Shown piece by piece: positions 30,193 to 39,143 of a stretch of DNA of 64,000 nt. The notes beneath the pieces were generated by a model. The model was given only the letters and a program-made list of their open reading frames with translations, was not told the origin of the DNA and ran no database searches. Each line of letters starts with the position of its first letter. Within the stretch, counting starts at the first letter, position 1. Source of the DNA: Segetibacter sp. (GTDB taxonomy: Bacteria > Bacteroidota > Bacteroidia > Chitinophagales > Chitinophagaceae); NCBI GenBank assembly GCA_028288485.1, contig JAQBNO010000078.1:1-64000 (forward strand). Reading direction: 5' to 3'. Made by a program: the position numbers and the translations under genes.

Positions 30193-32022
30193 CTAATCAG
30201 GTTTTTTACCATCTAAAAATGTATTGATGGAACTTATTTGCCCCTTGTCATTTTCATCGGGCTTCACCGCGTACTTGCTGTAAAAATTTTCAACAGAAGT
30301 AAGCGTGTTTCCAAACAACTCCATATTACGACGGATGTACGCGGGCACAGAATCGAACTCGGTACTACTTGCATCGGCAGTATTCATATTAAAGGACAAG
30401 TTGCGTAACTTTTGTATCCTTTCCTGGGCTCTGCGTTTTTGATCGTCTGCACTGTCTTGCATTGCAAGGTCCTCTGCAGATAAAGATGCATTAGAAACCG
30501 GTTGAACTTGTTTAGGTACATCCGTCGGTTCTGGAACTTCATCCTTCATAACCAACTTCATTTCGAAGTCCGGAACTTCGGGAACGGGCGGTTGGGAAGG
30601 TTTCGCTTCCATAGGATTGCTGAATTGTTGGTCTGCAGGCCTTTGTTCTGCATAAATATTCGAAGGCCTGGAAAGAAAACTGCCAGTACGTCCACTGGCG
30701 TTATCGTTGTTTGGTTGCGGCTGTTGTTGATTGAACTGCGGTTTTACGGGTTCTATAACTTCGGGTTTAAGTTCAAAACGATAAACCGGTCCTTCGTTGG
30801 TTTGTACAACTGTAGGCTGTTGAGCTGCGGGTTGCGGTTGTTGCTGCTCCTGGTAATATTGCTGCGACGGCTGAATAACAGCCTCTCCATTAGCAGGCAT
30901 TTCCTGCATAGTTGGAGCATATGGATCCTTCTCTTCTAAAGGCAATGACGGCTGGGAATATTTCTTTTCCTCCGCTGTATTCATTCCTAAATGAAGAACA
31001 ATTTTTTCTTCGGGTTTCTTTTGTTCTACTGGTTTTGGAGCTGGTTTAAAGGGGTCCTTATGTTCGAAGCCGGTAGCGATAATAGTTACACCTATTTTAT
31101 CGCCCAGACTCTCATCAAAGCCAATTCCTTTGATAACATCGGCATCGTCGCCTGCCTGCTGACGCAGATAACTCATGATCGTATCTTCTTCGTCCATCGT
31201 TATTTCATAATCTCCTTCTGCTGAGGTGATATTAACAAGGATCCACTTAGCACCACGAATCTCGCTGTCGTTTAACAACGGCGAATTCACAGCATCTTCA
31301 ATTGCGCGTTGTGCACGATCCTCTCCTTCTGCCTGCGCACTACCTAAAATAGCTACTCCACCATTTCGCATTACCGTGCAAACATCGGCAAAGTCGACAT
31401 TGATCTGGCCGTTACTGGTGATAACGTCGGTAATACATTTAGCTGCAGTTGCGAGAATATCGTCAGCCTTGCTGAACGCTTCTCTTACCTTAAGGTTACC
31501 GTATTGGTGGCGTAGTTTATCGTTGCTTACTACAAGCAAGGTATCTACGTTATCTCTTAATTGTTGTATGCCTGCTTCTGCATGGCGCATGCGTTTAGGG
31601 CCTTCGTTTGTGAACGGAGTGCTTACAATTCCCACCGTAAGTACACCAAGCTCTTTACAGATCTTTGCAATGATCGGCGCTCCGCCTGTACCTGTTCCAC
31701 CACCCATGCCTGCAGTAATGAAAGCCATTTTTGTGTTTACTTCAAGAATGCGCTTGATTTCCTCCAGGCTTTCTTCTGTTGCCTGTTTACCAATCTCCGG
31801 GTTAGCACCTGCACCCAGACCTTGTGTAAGATGCGGCCCAAGCTGGATTTTATTGGGCACTTTACTGTTTGCTAATGCCTGGGCATCAGTATTACATATA
31901 ATAAAATCGACACTGTCGATGTTTTGACCATACATGTGATTAACGGCATTGCCGCCACCACCACCAACACCTATCACCTTAAGGATAGATGACTTCTGCT
32001 TCGGCAAATCAAAGTGAATCAT
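30193..32022 (-). CDS. ftsZ: Cell division protein FtsZ (long Gln/Pro-rich C-terminal linker)
   Basis: GVGGGGGNAVNHM, GGGTGTGGAPIIA. Confidence 0.98.
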   Translation of the reverse strand: MIHFDLPKQKSSILKVIGVGGGGGNAVNHMYGQNIDSVDFIICNTDAQALANSKVPNKIQLGPHLTQGLGAGANPEIGKQATEESLEEIKRILEVNTKMAFITAGMGGGTGTGGAPIIAKICKELGVLTVGIVSTPFTNEGPKRMRHAEAGIQQLRDNVDTLLVVSNDKLRHQYGNLKVREAFSKADDILATAAKCITDVITSNGQINVDFADVCTVMRNGGVAILGSAQAEGEDRAQRAIEDAVNSPLLNDSEIRGAKWILVNITSAEGDYEITMDEEDTIMSYLRQQAGDDADVIKGIGFDESLGDKIGVTIIATGFEHKDPFKPAPKPVEQKKPEEKIVLHLGMNTAEEKKYSQPSLPLEEKDPYAPTMQEMPANGEAVIQPSQQYYQEQQQPQPAAQQPTVVQTNEGPVYRFELKPEVIEPVKPQFNQQQPQPNNDNASGRTGSFLSRPSNIYAEQRPADQQFSNPMEAKPSQPPVPEVPDFEMKLVMKDEVPEPTDVPKQVQPVSNASLSAEDLAMQDSADDQKRRAQERIQKLRNLSFNMNTADASSTEFDSVPAYIRRNMELFGNTLTSVENFYSKYAVKPDENDKGQISSINTFLDGKKPD

Positions 32023-32109
32023 AGTGGGATAATTTGTTTGGGTAAGTAAATAGATTATAGTTGTTTAGTTGTTGTTCTTTGTTGTTCTTTGTCTTTACCG
32101 GTAACCGGC

Positions 32110-33495
32110 TTACAGGTCCTTGTCCCCTTCTTCTTTAAACAATTCCAGCAGGTTGTTCTTGAACTTCTCCCAGAATTTTGTCATTCCTTTTCTTCCTCTT
32201 GTGTTCACTGTTTCCTTTGCTTCAATTTCGGGAACCTGCAATGGTTTTAATACCGGCTCTTCTTCTTTGACAAGCGTTTCAGGAACAACTACTTTCTTAA
32301 ATGTTTTTTCAAACTCTTTGTATTTATGCTCGTAGTCGCTGTACCCTTTCAAGATCAAACCAATACAAGTGCTATACATCGGCTTTTTTAATTCATCAAT
32401 ATGATTAGCTGCAAGGTGACCATTGGGGAAACCAATACGTGCGTACAATCCTGTTGAGTATTCGGTTAACTGGATCAGGTGTTTTAATTGAGAACCGCCA
32501 CCTGTAAGAATGATACCACCGTTAAGAACACGTGTATCAAGGCCAACCTGCTTCAAATGATAAGTAACAAAATCAAGGATCTCACTCATACGCGCCTGGA
32601 TAATATTGGCCAGGTTCTTCACGCTGATCTCTTTTGCAGGCATCCCGTTCATACCAGGAATAGTGATAAATGCATTAGCTTTTGCCTCATCAGCCAAAGC
32701 ACTGCCAAACTGTACCTTCATTGCTTCGGCTTGTTGCTTCAATACACCTAAGCCGGTTTTGATATCGTTGGTGATGTTCTCACCGCCGAAAGGAATAACA
32801 GCAGTATGCTTTAAAATGCCTTCGTAGAAAACAGCAAGATCACTGGTACCACCACCAATATCAAGAATGGCAATACCCGCTTCCATATCCAATTCGCTCA
32901 TAACTGCCGCTGCCGAAGCAAGCGGTTGAAGTACAAGGTCTTTGGTTTTTAACCCACTCTTGTCAACTGCCCGGTTTATATTGCGAATAGCATTCCTGTC
33001 GCCGGTGATAATGTGAAAATTAGCACCAACTTTTACACCGTTGTAACCAATCGCGTTAGGAATGTTCTGAATATTATCTACTGTAAATTCCTGGGGAATA
33101 ACATCAATGATCTGGTCGCCTGCAGGAATAAAAGTTTTCTTCTGGTTATCTATTAATTGCTCGATTTCCGAAATAGTAATCTCATTTTCCGAATCCTGCC
33201 GAACGATATCGCCCCGGGTTTGCAAGCTTTTAATGTGATGACCTGCAATACCCACATACACCTCACTAATCTCGAGGTCCGGGTTCGATTCATAGCAATT
33301 CTTCAAAGCCTGTTGAATCGCCTTAATTGTTTGCTCAATGTTAAGCACCTGGCCATGTTGTACACCAGTGCTGTTAGCTCGGCCAAAGCCTAGTATCTCC
33401 AGCTTTCCGTATTCATTTTTCCTTCCCGCAATGGCTGCAATTTTCGTTGTGCCTATGTCGAGACCTACAATGATTGGCGCTTCGTTGACGTTCAT
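32110..33495 (-). CDS. ftsA: Cell division protein FtsA
   Basis: IIVGLDIGTTKIAAIAG, AILDIGGGTSDLAVF. Confidence 0.96.
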   Translation of the reverse strand: MNVNEAPIIVGLDIGTTKIAAIAGRKNEYGKLEILGFGRANSTGVQHGQVLNIEQTIKAIQQALKNCYESNPDLEISEVYVGIAGHHIKSLQTRGDIVRQDSENEITISEIEQLIDNQKKTFIPAGDQIIDVIPQEFTVDNIQNIPNAIGYNGVKVGANFHIITGDRNAIRNINRAVDKSGLKTKDLVLQPLASAAAVMSELDMEAGIAILDIGGGTSDLAVFYEGILKHTAVIPFGGENITNDIKTGLGVLKQQAEAMKVQFGSALADEAKANAFITIPGMNGMPAKEISVKNLANIIQARMSEILDFVTYHLKQVGLDTRVLNGGIILTGGGSQLKHLIQLTEYSTGLYARIGFPNGHLAANHIDELKKPMYSTCIGLILKGYSDYEHKYKEFEKTFKKVVVPETLVKEEEPVLKPLQVPEIEAKETVNTRGRKGMTKFWEKFKNNLLELFKEEGDKDL

Positions 33496-33512
33496 AAATA
33501 TGTGTGTTTTTG

Positions 33513-33532
33513 TGCCCTAAACCCAAAGGGGC
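33513..33532 (-). repeat. GC-rich palindromic element (family 2) upstream of ftsA
   Basis: Reverse complement GCCCCTTTGGGTTTAGGGC. Confidence 0.5.
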
Positions 33533-33584
33533 TTAAAGCGGTTGTTGTTTTTATGTTTGAAATCCATTCTTCCCTTCTGTTTTA

Positions 33585-33609
33585 CCCCCATTAGGGGTTA
33601 GGGCCCCGC
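33585..33609 (+). repeat. GC-rich palindromic element (family 2) in the ftsQ-ftsA spacer
   Basis: CCCCCATTAGGGGTTAGGGCCCCGC. Confidence 0.6.
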
Positions 33610-33620
33610 TTCATCTCGAT

Positions 33621-33670
33621 CCTCATCATCGTTCCCGTAAACGGGACAGGTAGTGTCACCTACTTCTACC
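33621..33670 (-). repeat. Family 1 repeat interrupted by 19 bp containing CCCGTAAACGGG
   Basis: CATCATCGTT-[CCCGTAAACGGGACAGGTA]-GTGTCACCTACTTCTACC compared with the intact CATCATCGTTGTGTCACTCACTTTTACT at 29895-29922. Confidence 0.5.
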
Positions 33671-33764
33671 ACGTATCGTTCTGCACCTTTTCTCATTATC
33701 TGTTCAGCCTCTCCCTTTTTATTCGCCCAGGCAACGAATTATTATTGCCTTTTCAATTCTCCCT

Positions 33765-34895
33765 TTAAAGCGACAGCGGTTTCTTCAACACTGCTTTTGC
33801 CACTTTCTTATCACTTGCCTGCTTCTTTGCTGCTAACTGTTTCACCACTGTTGGTTTTGATGCCACCTTTGCAGAAGGTTGTTTCGCCGGTTCTTTTTTA
33901 AGTGATGCTGCAACAATATTTCGCTTACCAAGTAATATTTTTTTCTTCTCGCTGTTAATATTTCGACTCGCAACTCCTGGTTTAGCCGATGTTGTAGCTC
34001 TTGCTGTATCTCTTCTACCAACGGGCTTAATCAGCAGTGGCGGCATAGAGTCGGCAGTTAAACTTTTTACTTCAGCCACCAAACTTTCGTAAGCCATCCT
34101 TGCTTTTGCACTGTCAACCCTTGCAGGTTTTGCACCTTTCACTGTTGCCACAACCTGTCCTTCAAACTGCACGTCGACCTTCTCGTACCTCTCGAACCCC
34201 ACCTTGGTCCATACCTGTTTGTAAAAACTAAACAACCTGTCAAACTTTCTCTGCCAATTGCCTTCCTTACCAAGTTCAACAATATGATTACCAACTGTAG
34301 GTATCATTTCAAATCCTTCGGGCGTAATATCAACCTGTGCTACCTGGGCTTTCCAAAACTCATCTGCCTGTATAAACATTGCCAGCTCTTTAACATAAGC
34401 CAGTAATTGACTATCTGGCTTTGATAATCTATCCCTGGCCGATGGAAAGCTGGTAAACATTGGTATTCTTGCACTCAGCTTCTCACTTAACGGCAGTTTC
34501 CTGCAAGCGCTATCTATATAAAAAGAACTTCCTTCAATAGTAAATATTCGTGCTACCGGCTCCTTCTCCTCCAGTATCACCTGTAATACCTGTTTATTGT
34601 CGAAAAATAATTCTGCGTTTGCAATCCATTTATCACTTTTTAACCTTCCTTCTAACGCGTTAAGATCAATACTTTTGATTGGTTCGCCTTTTATTGGACC
34701 ATACTCTTTCAGTACTGCAACCACACCCTTTTCATCAACAAAAAAATTACTTCCGTCCCGCGCGAACGATACTTCTATACCGTTACAAACCTTGTGGTTT
34801 TTCTTACTTATTGCAGATATAATTAATACTAAAGTAATCGCTGCAAGTGCTATCCAACCCGTATTACGCCATCTTTTTCTCCACACTTGTTGCAT
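33765..34895 (-). CDS. ftsQ: Cell division protein FtsQ/DivIB
   Basis: Position between murC and ftsA; N-terminal TM; POTRA-like region (YIDSACRKLPLSEKLSARIPMFTSF). Confidence 0.85.
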   Translation of the reverse strand: MQQVWRKRWRNTGWIALAAITLVLIISAISKKNHKVCNGIEVSFARDGSNFFVDEKGVVAVLKEYGPIKGEPIKSIDLNALEGRLKSDKWIANAELFFDNKQVLQVILEEKEPVARIFTIEGSSFYIDSACRKLPLSEKLSARIPMFTSFPSARDRLSKPDSQLLAYVKELAMFIQADEFWKAQVAQVDITPEGFEMIPTVGNHIVELGKEGNWQRKFDRLFSFYKQVWTKVGFERYEKVDVQFEGQVVATVKGAKPARVDSAKARMAYESLVAEVKSLTADSMPPLLIKPVGRRDTARATTSAKPGVASRNINSEKKKILLGKRNIVAASLKKEPAKQPSAKVASKPTVVKQLAAKKQASDKKVAKAVLKKPLSL

Positions 34896-34901
34896 AACTT
34901 T

Positions 34902-36290
34902 TTATTGTAATTCCAATAATTTCTTAACCTCCTGAACCTGAACATCTATGTCGCCTGCACCTGCCATAACCAATAATTCGGGACTACTTTCTTTTATCCA
35001 GTCTCTCATCTCTTCCTTGCTGAGAACCTTACGTTTTTCCAGGCTCATCTTCTCTAATATCATTTCGCTTGTTACACCTTCCATCGGTAATTCCCTCGCC
35101 GGGTATATTGGTAAAAGAACTACCTCGTCGCACATATCCAATACTTCTGCAAATCCATCGGCCTGGTCCTTTGTGCGGCTAAAAAGATGCGGCTGAAATA
35201 CCATTACAAGCTTTTGCTTAAATAAACTTCTAACTCCATTTATCAAAGCTCTCAATTCTTCGGGATGGTGTGCATAATCATCAATCAAGGCATGTTTCTC
35301 ATTCTTAATAATATATTCGAACCTCCTTTTAACTCCCCTGAATTCTGCTACAGCATCCTTTATCTTTTCATCGTCGATGTTTAAATGTTTTGCAACTGAG
35401 ATCGCAGCAATCATATTCTCAACATTGTGTAAACCACCCATGTTCAATGTTACTTCCCCCAGCGTCCATTCTTTTGCAATAACATTAAATAGATAAGAAC
35501 CGCTTACAACTTTTATCTCACTCGCATAAACATCTGCTTCGCCATTATTAAAGCTGTAGGTTATGTGGTTTCCTGCTTTAAAGTCACTGTTCCTGCTCAA
35601 ACCATGCCGCGTAACCAGTAACCCACCTGCTTTTACTTTCTGAGAAAACTGTATAAATGCATTTTCGAATTCTTCAGCTGTTCCGTATATATCCAGGTGA
35701 TCAGGATCAGTAGCAGTTATCACAGCGACATCAGGTGATAACTTTAAAAAACTCCTGTCAAATTCATCAGCTTCAATAACACATACATTCTTTGCATTGC
35801 TCCAGAAGTTAGTTTGGTAGTTAGAAGAAATGCCGCCTAAAAAAGCATTACAACCAAACCCTGAATGACGAAGAATGTGCGCTATCATTGTACTGAGGGT
35901 TGTTTTACCGTGGGTTCCTGCAACACAGATATTAAAAGAACTTTCAGTAATAATTTTCAGAACATCACTTCTCTTGACTACTGTATAATTGTTGTTCTGA
36001 TAAAACTGCAACTCTTTATGATCGGCAGGAACAGCAGGTGTATAAACGACCAAATCCACCTCTTTCGGAATTATTGACAGATCTTCCTCATAATGTATAT
36101 CTATCCCTTCCGCTTCAAGTTGCTTTGTAAGAACAGTCGATGTTTTATCATACCCGGTCACCTTAACACCCTGGGTATTAAAATACCGCGCTATAGCACT
36201 CATTCCAATTCCACCAATGCCAATGAAGTAGAGAACCGCAACCCCTAAAGGGGCTTTTTGTGAACCGTATATATCTTTCAATCCATGCAT
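34902..36290 (-). CDS. murC: UDP-N-acetylmuramate--L-alanine ligase
   Basis: YFIGIGGIGMSAIARYF, VAGTHGKTTLSTMIAHIL. Confidence 0.97.
   Translation of the reverse strand: MHGLKDIYGSQKAPLGVAVLYFIGIGGIGMSAIARYFNTQGVKVTGYDKTSTVLTKQLEAEGIDIHYEEDLSIIPKEVDLVVYTPAVPADHKELQFYQNNNYTVVKRSDVLKIITESSFNICVAGTHGKTTLSTMIAHILRHSGFGCNAFLGGISSNYQTNFWSNAKNVCVIEADEFDRSFLKLSPDVAVITATDPDHLDIYGTAEEFENAFIQFSQKVKAGGLLVTRHGLSRNSDFKAGNHITYSFNNGEADVYASEIKVVSGSYLFNVIAKEWTLGEVTLNMGGLHNVENMIAAISVAKHLNIDDEKIKDAVAEFRGVKRRFEYIIKNEKHALIDDYAHHPEELRALINGVRSLFKQKLVMVFQPHLFSRTKDQADGFAEVLDMCDEVVLLPIYPARELPMEGVTSEMILEKMSLEKRKVLSKEEMRDWIKESSPELLVMAGAGDIDVQVQEVKKLLELQ
36234..36259 (-). repeat. GC-rich palindromic element (family 2), in frame within the murC 5' end
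   Basis: Coding strand AAGCCCCTTTAGGGGTTGCGGTTCTC encodes KAPLGVAVL. Confidence 0.65.
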
Positions 36291-36361
36291 TGATTCTGAT
36301 TCGATTTTATTTCGCTTGATATTAAATCAAACGCTGTTTACAAGTCTCCCTTCAGCGAGAT

Positions 36362-37504
36362 TTAGAGCGCTTTCAAAACTTCCCTTGCTATTACCTCGTC
36401 TGCATTTGTTACTGCAAGCTTTGCTATGTTACCGCTTAATTCTTGCTGCAGCTCCTTATTGCCTGCAAGCGATATCACCATACCTGCCAGCTTTTCATTT
36501 GCCTCACTATCCTTTATCATCAGCGCTGCTTTTTTGTTTACCAGTGTTTGTGCATTAACAGTCTGGTGGTCTTCAGCGGCATGAGGAAATGGTACAAATA
36601 TTACCGGCTTCTTTGCTACGCATAATTCAGTAACTGCCATTGCTCCCGATCTTGATATTACAATGTCAGCTGCTGCATAAGCCATTTCCATCTGTGTTAT
36701 AAAATCATCTGTCCACACATTGAAATGCCCCTTCGCCTTCTCTTTATATTCAGTTGCAGTTGTCTTACCTGTCTGCCAGATTAACTGCAGGTTGTGCGTT
36801 TGGAAAGCATCCAGGTTATTTGCAAGGGCTTCATTTATACTTCTTGCACCCAGGCTGCCACCGACAGCGAGGACAGTAATTTTATTTTCGTCAAGATTAA
36901 AAAACCGGAAAGCTGCTGAACGGCTCACCGTTGATTGTGCAATAGATTTTCTAACTGGATTCCCTGTTACCTGGATTTTCTCTTTTGGAAAAAATCTTTC
37001 CATTCCATCTGATGCAACAAATACTTTTGTAGCGTTCTTACCAACCATCATATTGGTTTTACCCGCAAACGAGTTACTCTCATGTATAAAAGTTGCAATG
37101 CCTTTCATCTGCGCATTTTTCAGAACAGGAAAGCTTGAATATCCACCAACACCTATGACTGCATCGGGCTTAAATTCAGCAAGAATTTTTCTTACCTGGA
37201 AAAAGCTTTTGATGAGCTTAAATGGCAGACCGATATTTTTTATCAAAGAACTCCTGTTAAAACCAGCTATATCTAAACCCTGTATCCTGTAACCTGCCTG
37301 CGGCACTTTCTCCATTTCCATTTTTCCTTTTGCACCTACAAACAAAATCTCAATTTCAGGTGCCTGTTGCCTAATCGCATTTGCTATCGCAATCGCTGGA
37401 AAAATATGTCCGCCAGTTCCTCCACCGGCGATGATCAACCCCCTCCGCCCCGTGAAAGGGGAACCGGTAGCACCGTGATTATTTGGAGTTGGTTCTATCA
37501 TCAA
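36362..37504 (-). CDS. murG: UDP-GlcNAc:MurNAc-pentapeptide-PP-undecaprenol GlcNAc transferase
   Basis: LIIAGGGTGGHIFPAIAIANA, GGSLGARSINEA. Confidence 0.97.
   Translation of the reverse strand: MMIEPTPNNHGATGSPFTGRRGLIIAGGGTGGHIFPAIAIANAIRQQAPEIEILFVGAKGKMEMEKVPQAGYRIQGLDIAGFNRSSLIKNIGLPFKLIKSFFQVRKILAEFKPDAVIGVGGYSSFPVLKNAQMKGIATFIHESNSFAGKTNMMVGKNATKVFVASDGMERFFPKEKIQVTGNPVRKSIAQSTVSRSAAFRFFNLDENKITVLAVGGSLGARSINEALANNLDAFQTHNLQLIWQTGKTTATEYKEKAKGHFNVWTDDFITQMEMAYAAADIVISRSGAMAVTELCVAKKPVIFVPFPHAAEDHQTVNAQTLVNKKAALMIKDSEANEKLAGMVISLAGNKELQQELSGNIAKLAVTNADEVIAREVLKAL
37437..37463 (-). repeat. GC-rich palindromic element (family 2), in frame within the murG 5' end
   Basis: Coding strand TTCCCCTTTCACGGGGCGGAGGGGGTT encodes SPFTGRRGL. 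Confidence 0.65.
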
Positions 37505-37610
37505 TCATTATTTTCTTAATATTTTACAACCTTTTGATCCACTCCGCTTTCCTGCACACTAAACCCCGCACCTTAAGCCTTTTGAATTCCTGCCGCCTAT
37601 TGTTTGTAGA

Positions 37611-37655
37611 GTACAAGAGTGCGACGCAACGGAAGCTTAATATTTAAAATACTGC
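37611..37655 (+). repeat. Dispersed intergenic repeat, family 1 (murG-ftsW spacer)
   Basis: GTACAAGAGTGCGACGCAACGGAAGCTTAATATT... Confidence 0.65.
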
Positions 37656-39008
37656 TTAGGCCACAACTTCCTCTACCGATTTCTTTTTGAAACCTTTTAT
37701 GTTTACGTCATCAGTTTCTTCTTTAGCGATGTCGCCGGCCGGGGCTATTGGGGTCGGAACCAGTGGTTCTTTCCCTTCCAATTGCTCCACGTTTCTTGCC
37801 ACACTCAACACAATTCCTATAGATGCACAAGTAAACAGGAACGAACTACCTCCCATACTGACCAATGGCAGCGTAACACCTGTTACCGGAACAAGATTTA
37901 CTGCTACGGCCATGTTTGCCATTGCCTGGATAACCAGCGTAAAGCTTAAACCCAACGCCAGGAACGCACCAAAGGCAAACGGGCATTTACGAAAAATACG
38001 GATACACCGCAGCAGGAAAACGAGGTACATGAAAATGATAATTGCACCCCCAATTAATCCATACTCTTCCAGTATAACAGCATATATCATGTCGGAATAC
38101 GGATGAGGCATAAAGTTTTTTGCCTCGCTGTTTCCAGGACCTACACCTATTACTCCACCTTTTGCTATGGCAATTTTTGCTTGTTGCACCTGGTAGGGAG
38201 TTGCATCGGCGCTGGCATAAATAAAATCCTGTACACGCCTGATCCAGGTACCAATTCTTCCATGCGATTTCAACTCAGTTATTGCAACATTTTTAGTCTG
38301 CTTTTCCGAATTGCTATCGTATGTACCAACTGCAACAGCGATTAAAATAAGCACAGGAACTAAAGCAATTCCGATAGTAGCGAGTATGTGCTTTACCTGG
38401 GCCCTTCCAATAAACATCAACAGCAATCCTGTTGCCCCTGTCAATAATGCAGTCGATAAGTTGGCCGGTGCGATCAACATACAGATGATACCTAGGGGCA
38501 CAATCAACGGGATAAACCCCTTCTTAAAATCTTTTATCACATCCTGCTTGCGGCTCAACTGGCGGCTCAGGTACATAAATAATCCAAGCTTAGCAAGATC
38601 ACTTGTCTGAAAAGTCAGGTTGATGATTGGAAGCTTTATCCAACGACTTCCGTCGTTAATAGTAGCGCCAAAAAAGTAGGTGAAGATCATTAACGGTATC
38701 GCAGCCAGGAACATATACAAGGCAATCCTGGAATACAATGTATAATTGATGCGATGCGCAAAGTATATAACAATGATGCCAAGCACTATAAATGCAAACT
38801 GTTTAAAGAGGTACACTTCGGTATTGCCTTTATACATTTTATAAGCTAATGAACCTGTTGCACTATACACCACCAACAACGATGTTATAGCCAGGAGAAT
38901 AACAATCCCCCAGATATATTTATCCCCTTTGGTTTTTTTCAACAAGCCTCCGCCAACACCTGTTGCAGGTTGCATTTCTGAAAACGGCTTATCGAAGAAT
39001 TTTCCCAT
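37656..39008 (-). CDS. ftsW: Cell division protein FtsW / SEDS peptidoglycan polymerase
   Basis: TKGDKYIWGIVILLAITSLLVVYSATGSLAY, PVTGVTLPLVSMGGSS. Confidence 0.95.
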   Translation of the reverse strand: MGKFFDKPFSEMQPATGVGGGLLKKTKGDKYIWGIVILLAITSLLVVYSATGSLAYKMYKGNTEVYLFKQFAFIVLGIIVIYFAHRINYTLYSRIALYMFLAAIPLMIFTYFFGATINDGSRWIKLPIINLTFQTSDLAKLGLFMYLSRQLSRKQDVIKDFKKGFIPLIVPLGIICMLIAPANLSTALLTGATGLLLMFIGRAQVKHILATIGIALVPVLILIAVAVGTYDSNSEKQTKNVAITELKSHGRIGTWIRRVQDFIYASADATPYQVQQAKIAIAKGGVIGVGPGNSEAKNFMPHPYSDMIYAVILEEYGLIGGAIIIFMYLVFLLRCIRIFRKCPFAFGAFLALGLSFTLVIQAMANMAVAVNLVPVTGVTLPLVSMGGSSFLFTCASIGIVLSVARNVEQLEGKEPLVPTPIAPAGDIAKEETDDVNIKGFKKKSVEEVVA

Positions 39009-39017
39009 GTTTTTCTT

Positions 39018-39123
39018 GTTACCGGTTGCCGGTTTCCCGTTACCGGTTTTTCATGTTTTGCTACTATTTTTTATATTCCTGTTTTATTCTTTTTATTCGC
39101 TTTGATCACCGGCAACCTGTAAC
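39018..39123. repeat. Imperfect inverted repeat of ACCGGT-rich sequence in the ftsW-murD spacer
   Basis: GTTACCGGTTGCCGGT (39018-39033) versus the reverse complement of ACCGGCAACCTGTAAC (39108-39123): 15/16. Confidence 0.7.
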
Positions 39124-39143
39124 CGGTGACCTGTGACCAGCTC

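Noticed and set aside
31226-31927. 233-aa plus-strand ORF antisense to ftsZ
   Set aside because: It mirrors the highly conserved FtsZ GTPase-domain coding sequence, its composition looks like an antisense artefact, and there is no recognisable family.
32050-32095. GTTGTTCTTTGTTGTTCTTTG tandem duplication in the ftsA-ftsZ spacer
   Set aside because: Only two short low-complexity units; likely slippage rather than a functional element.
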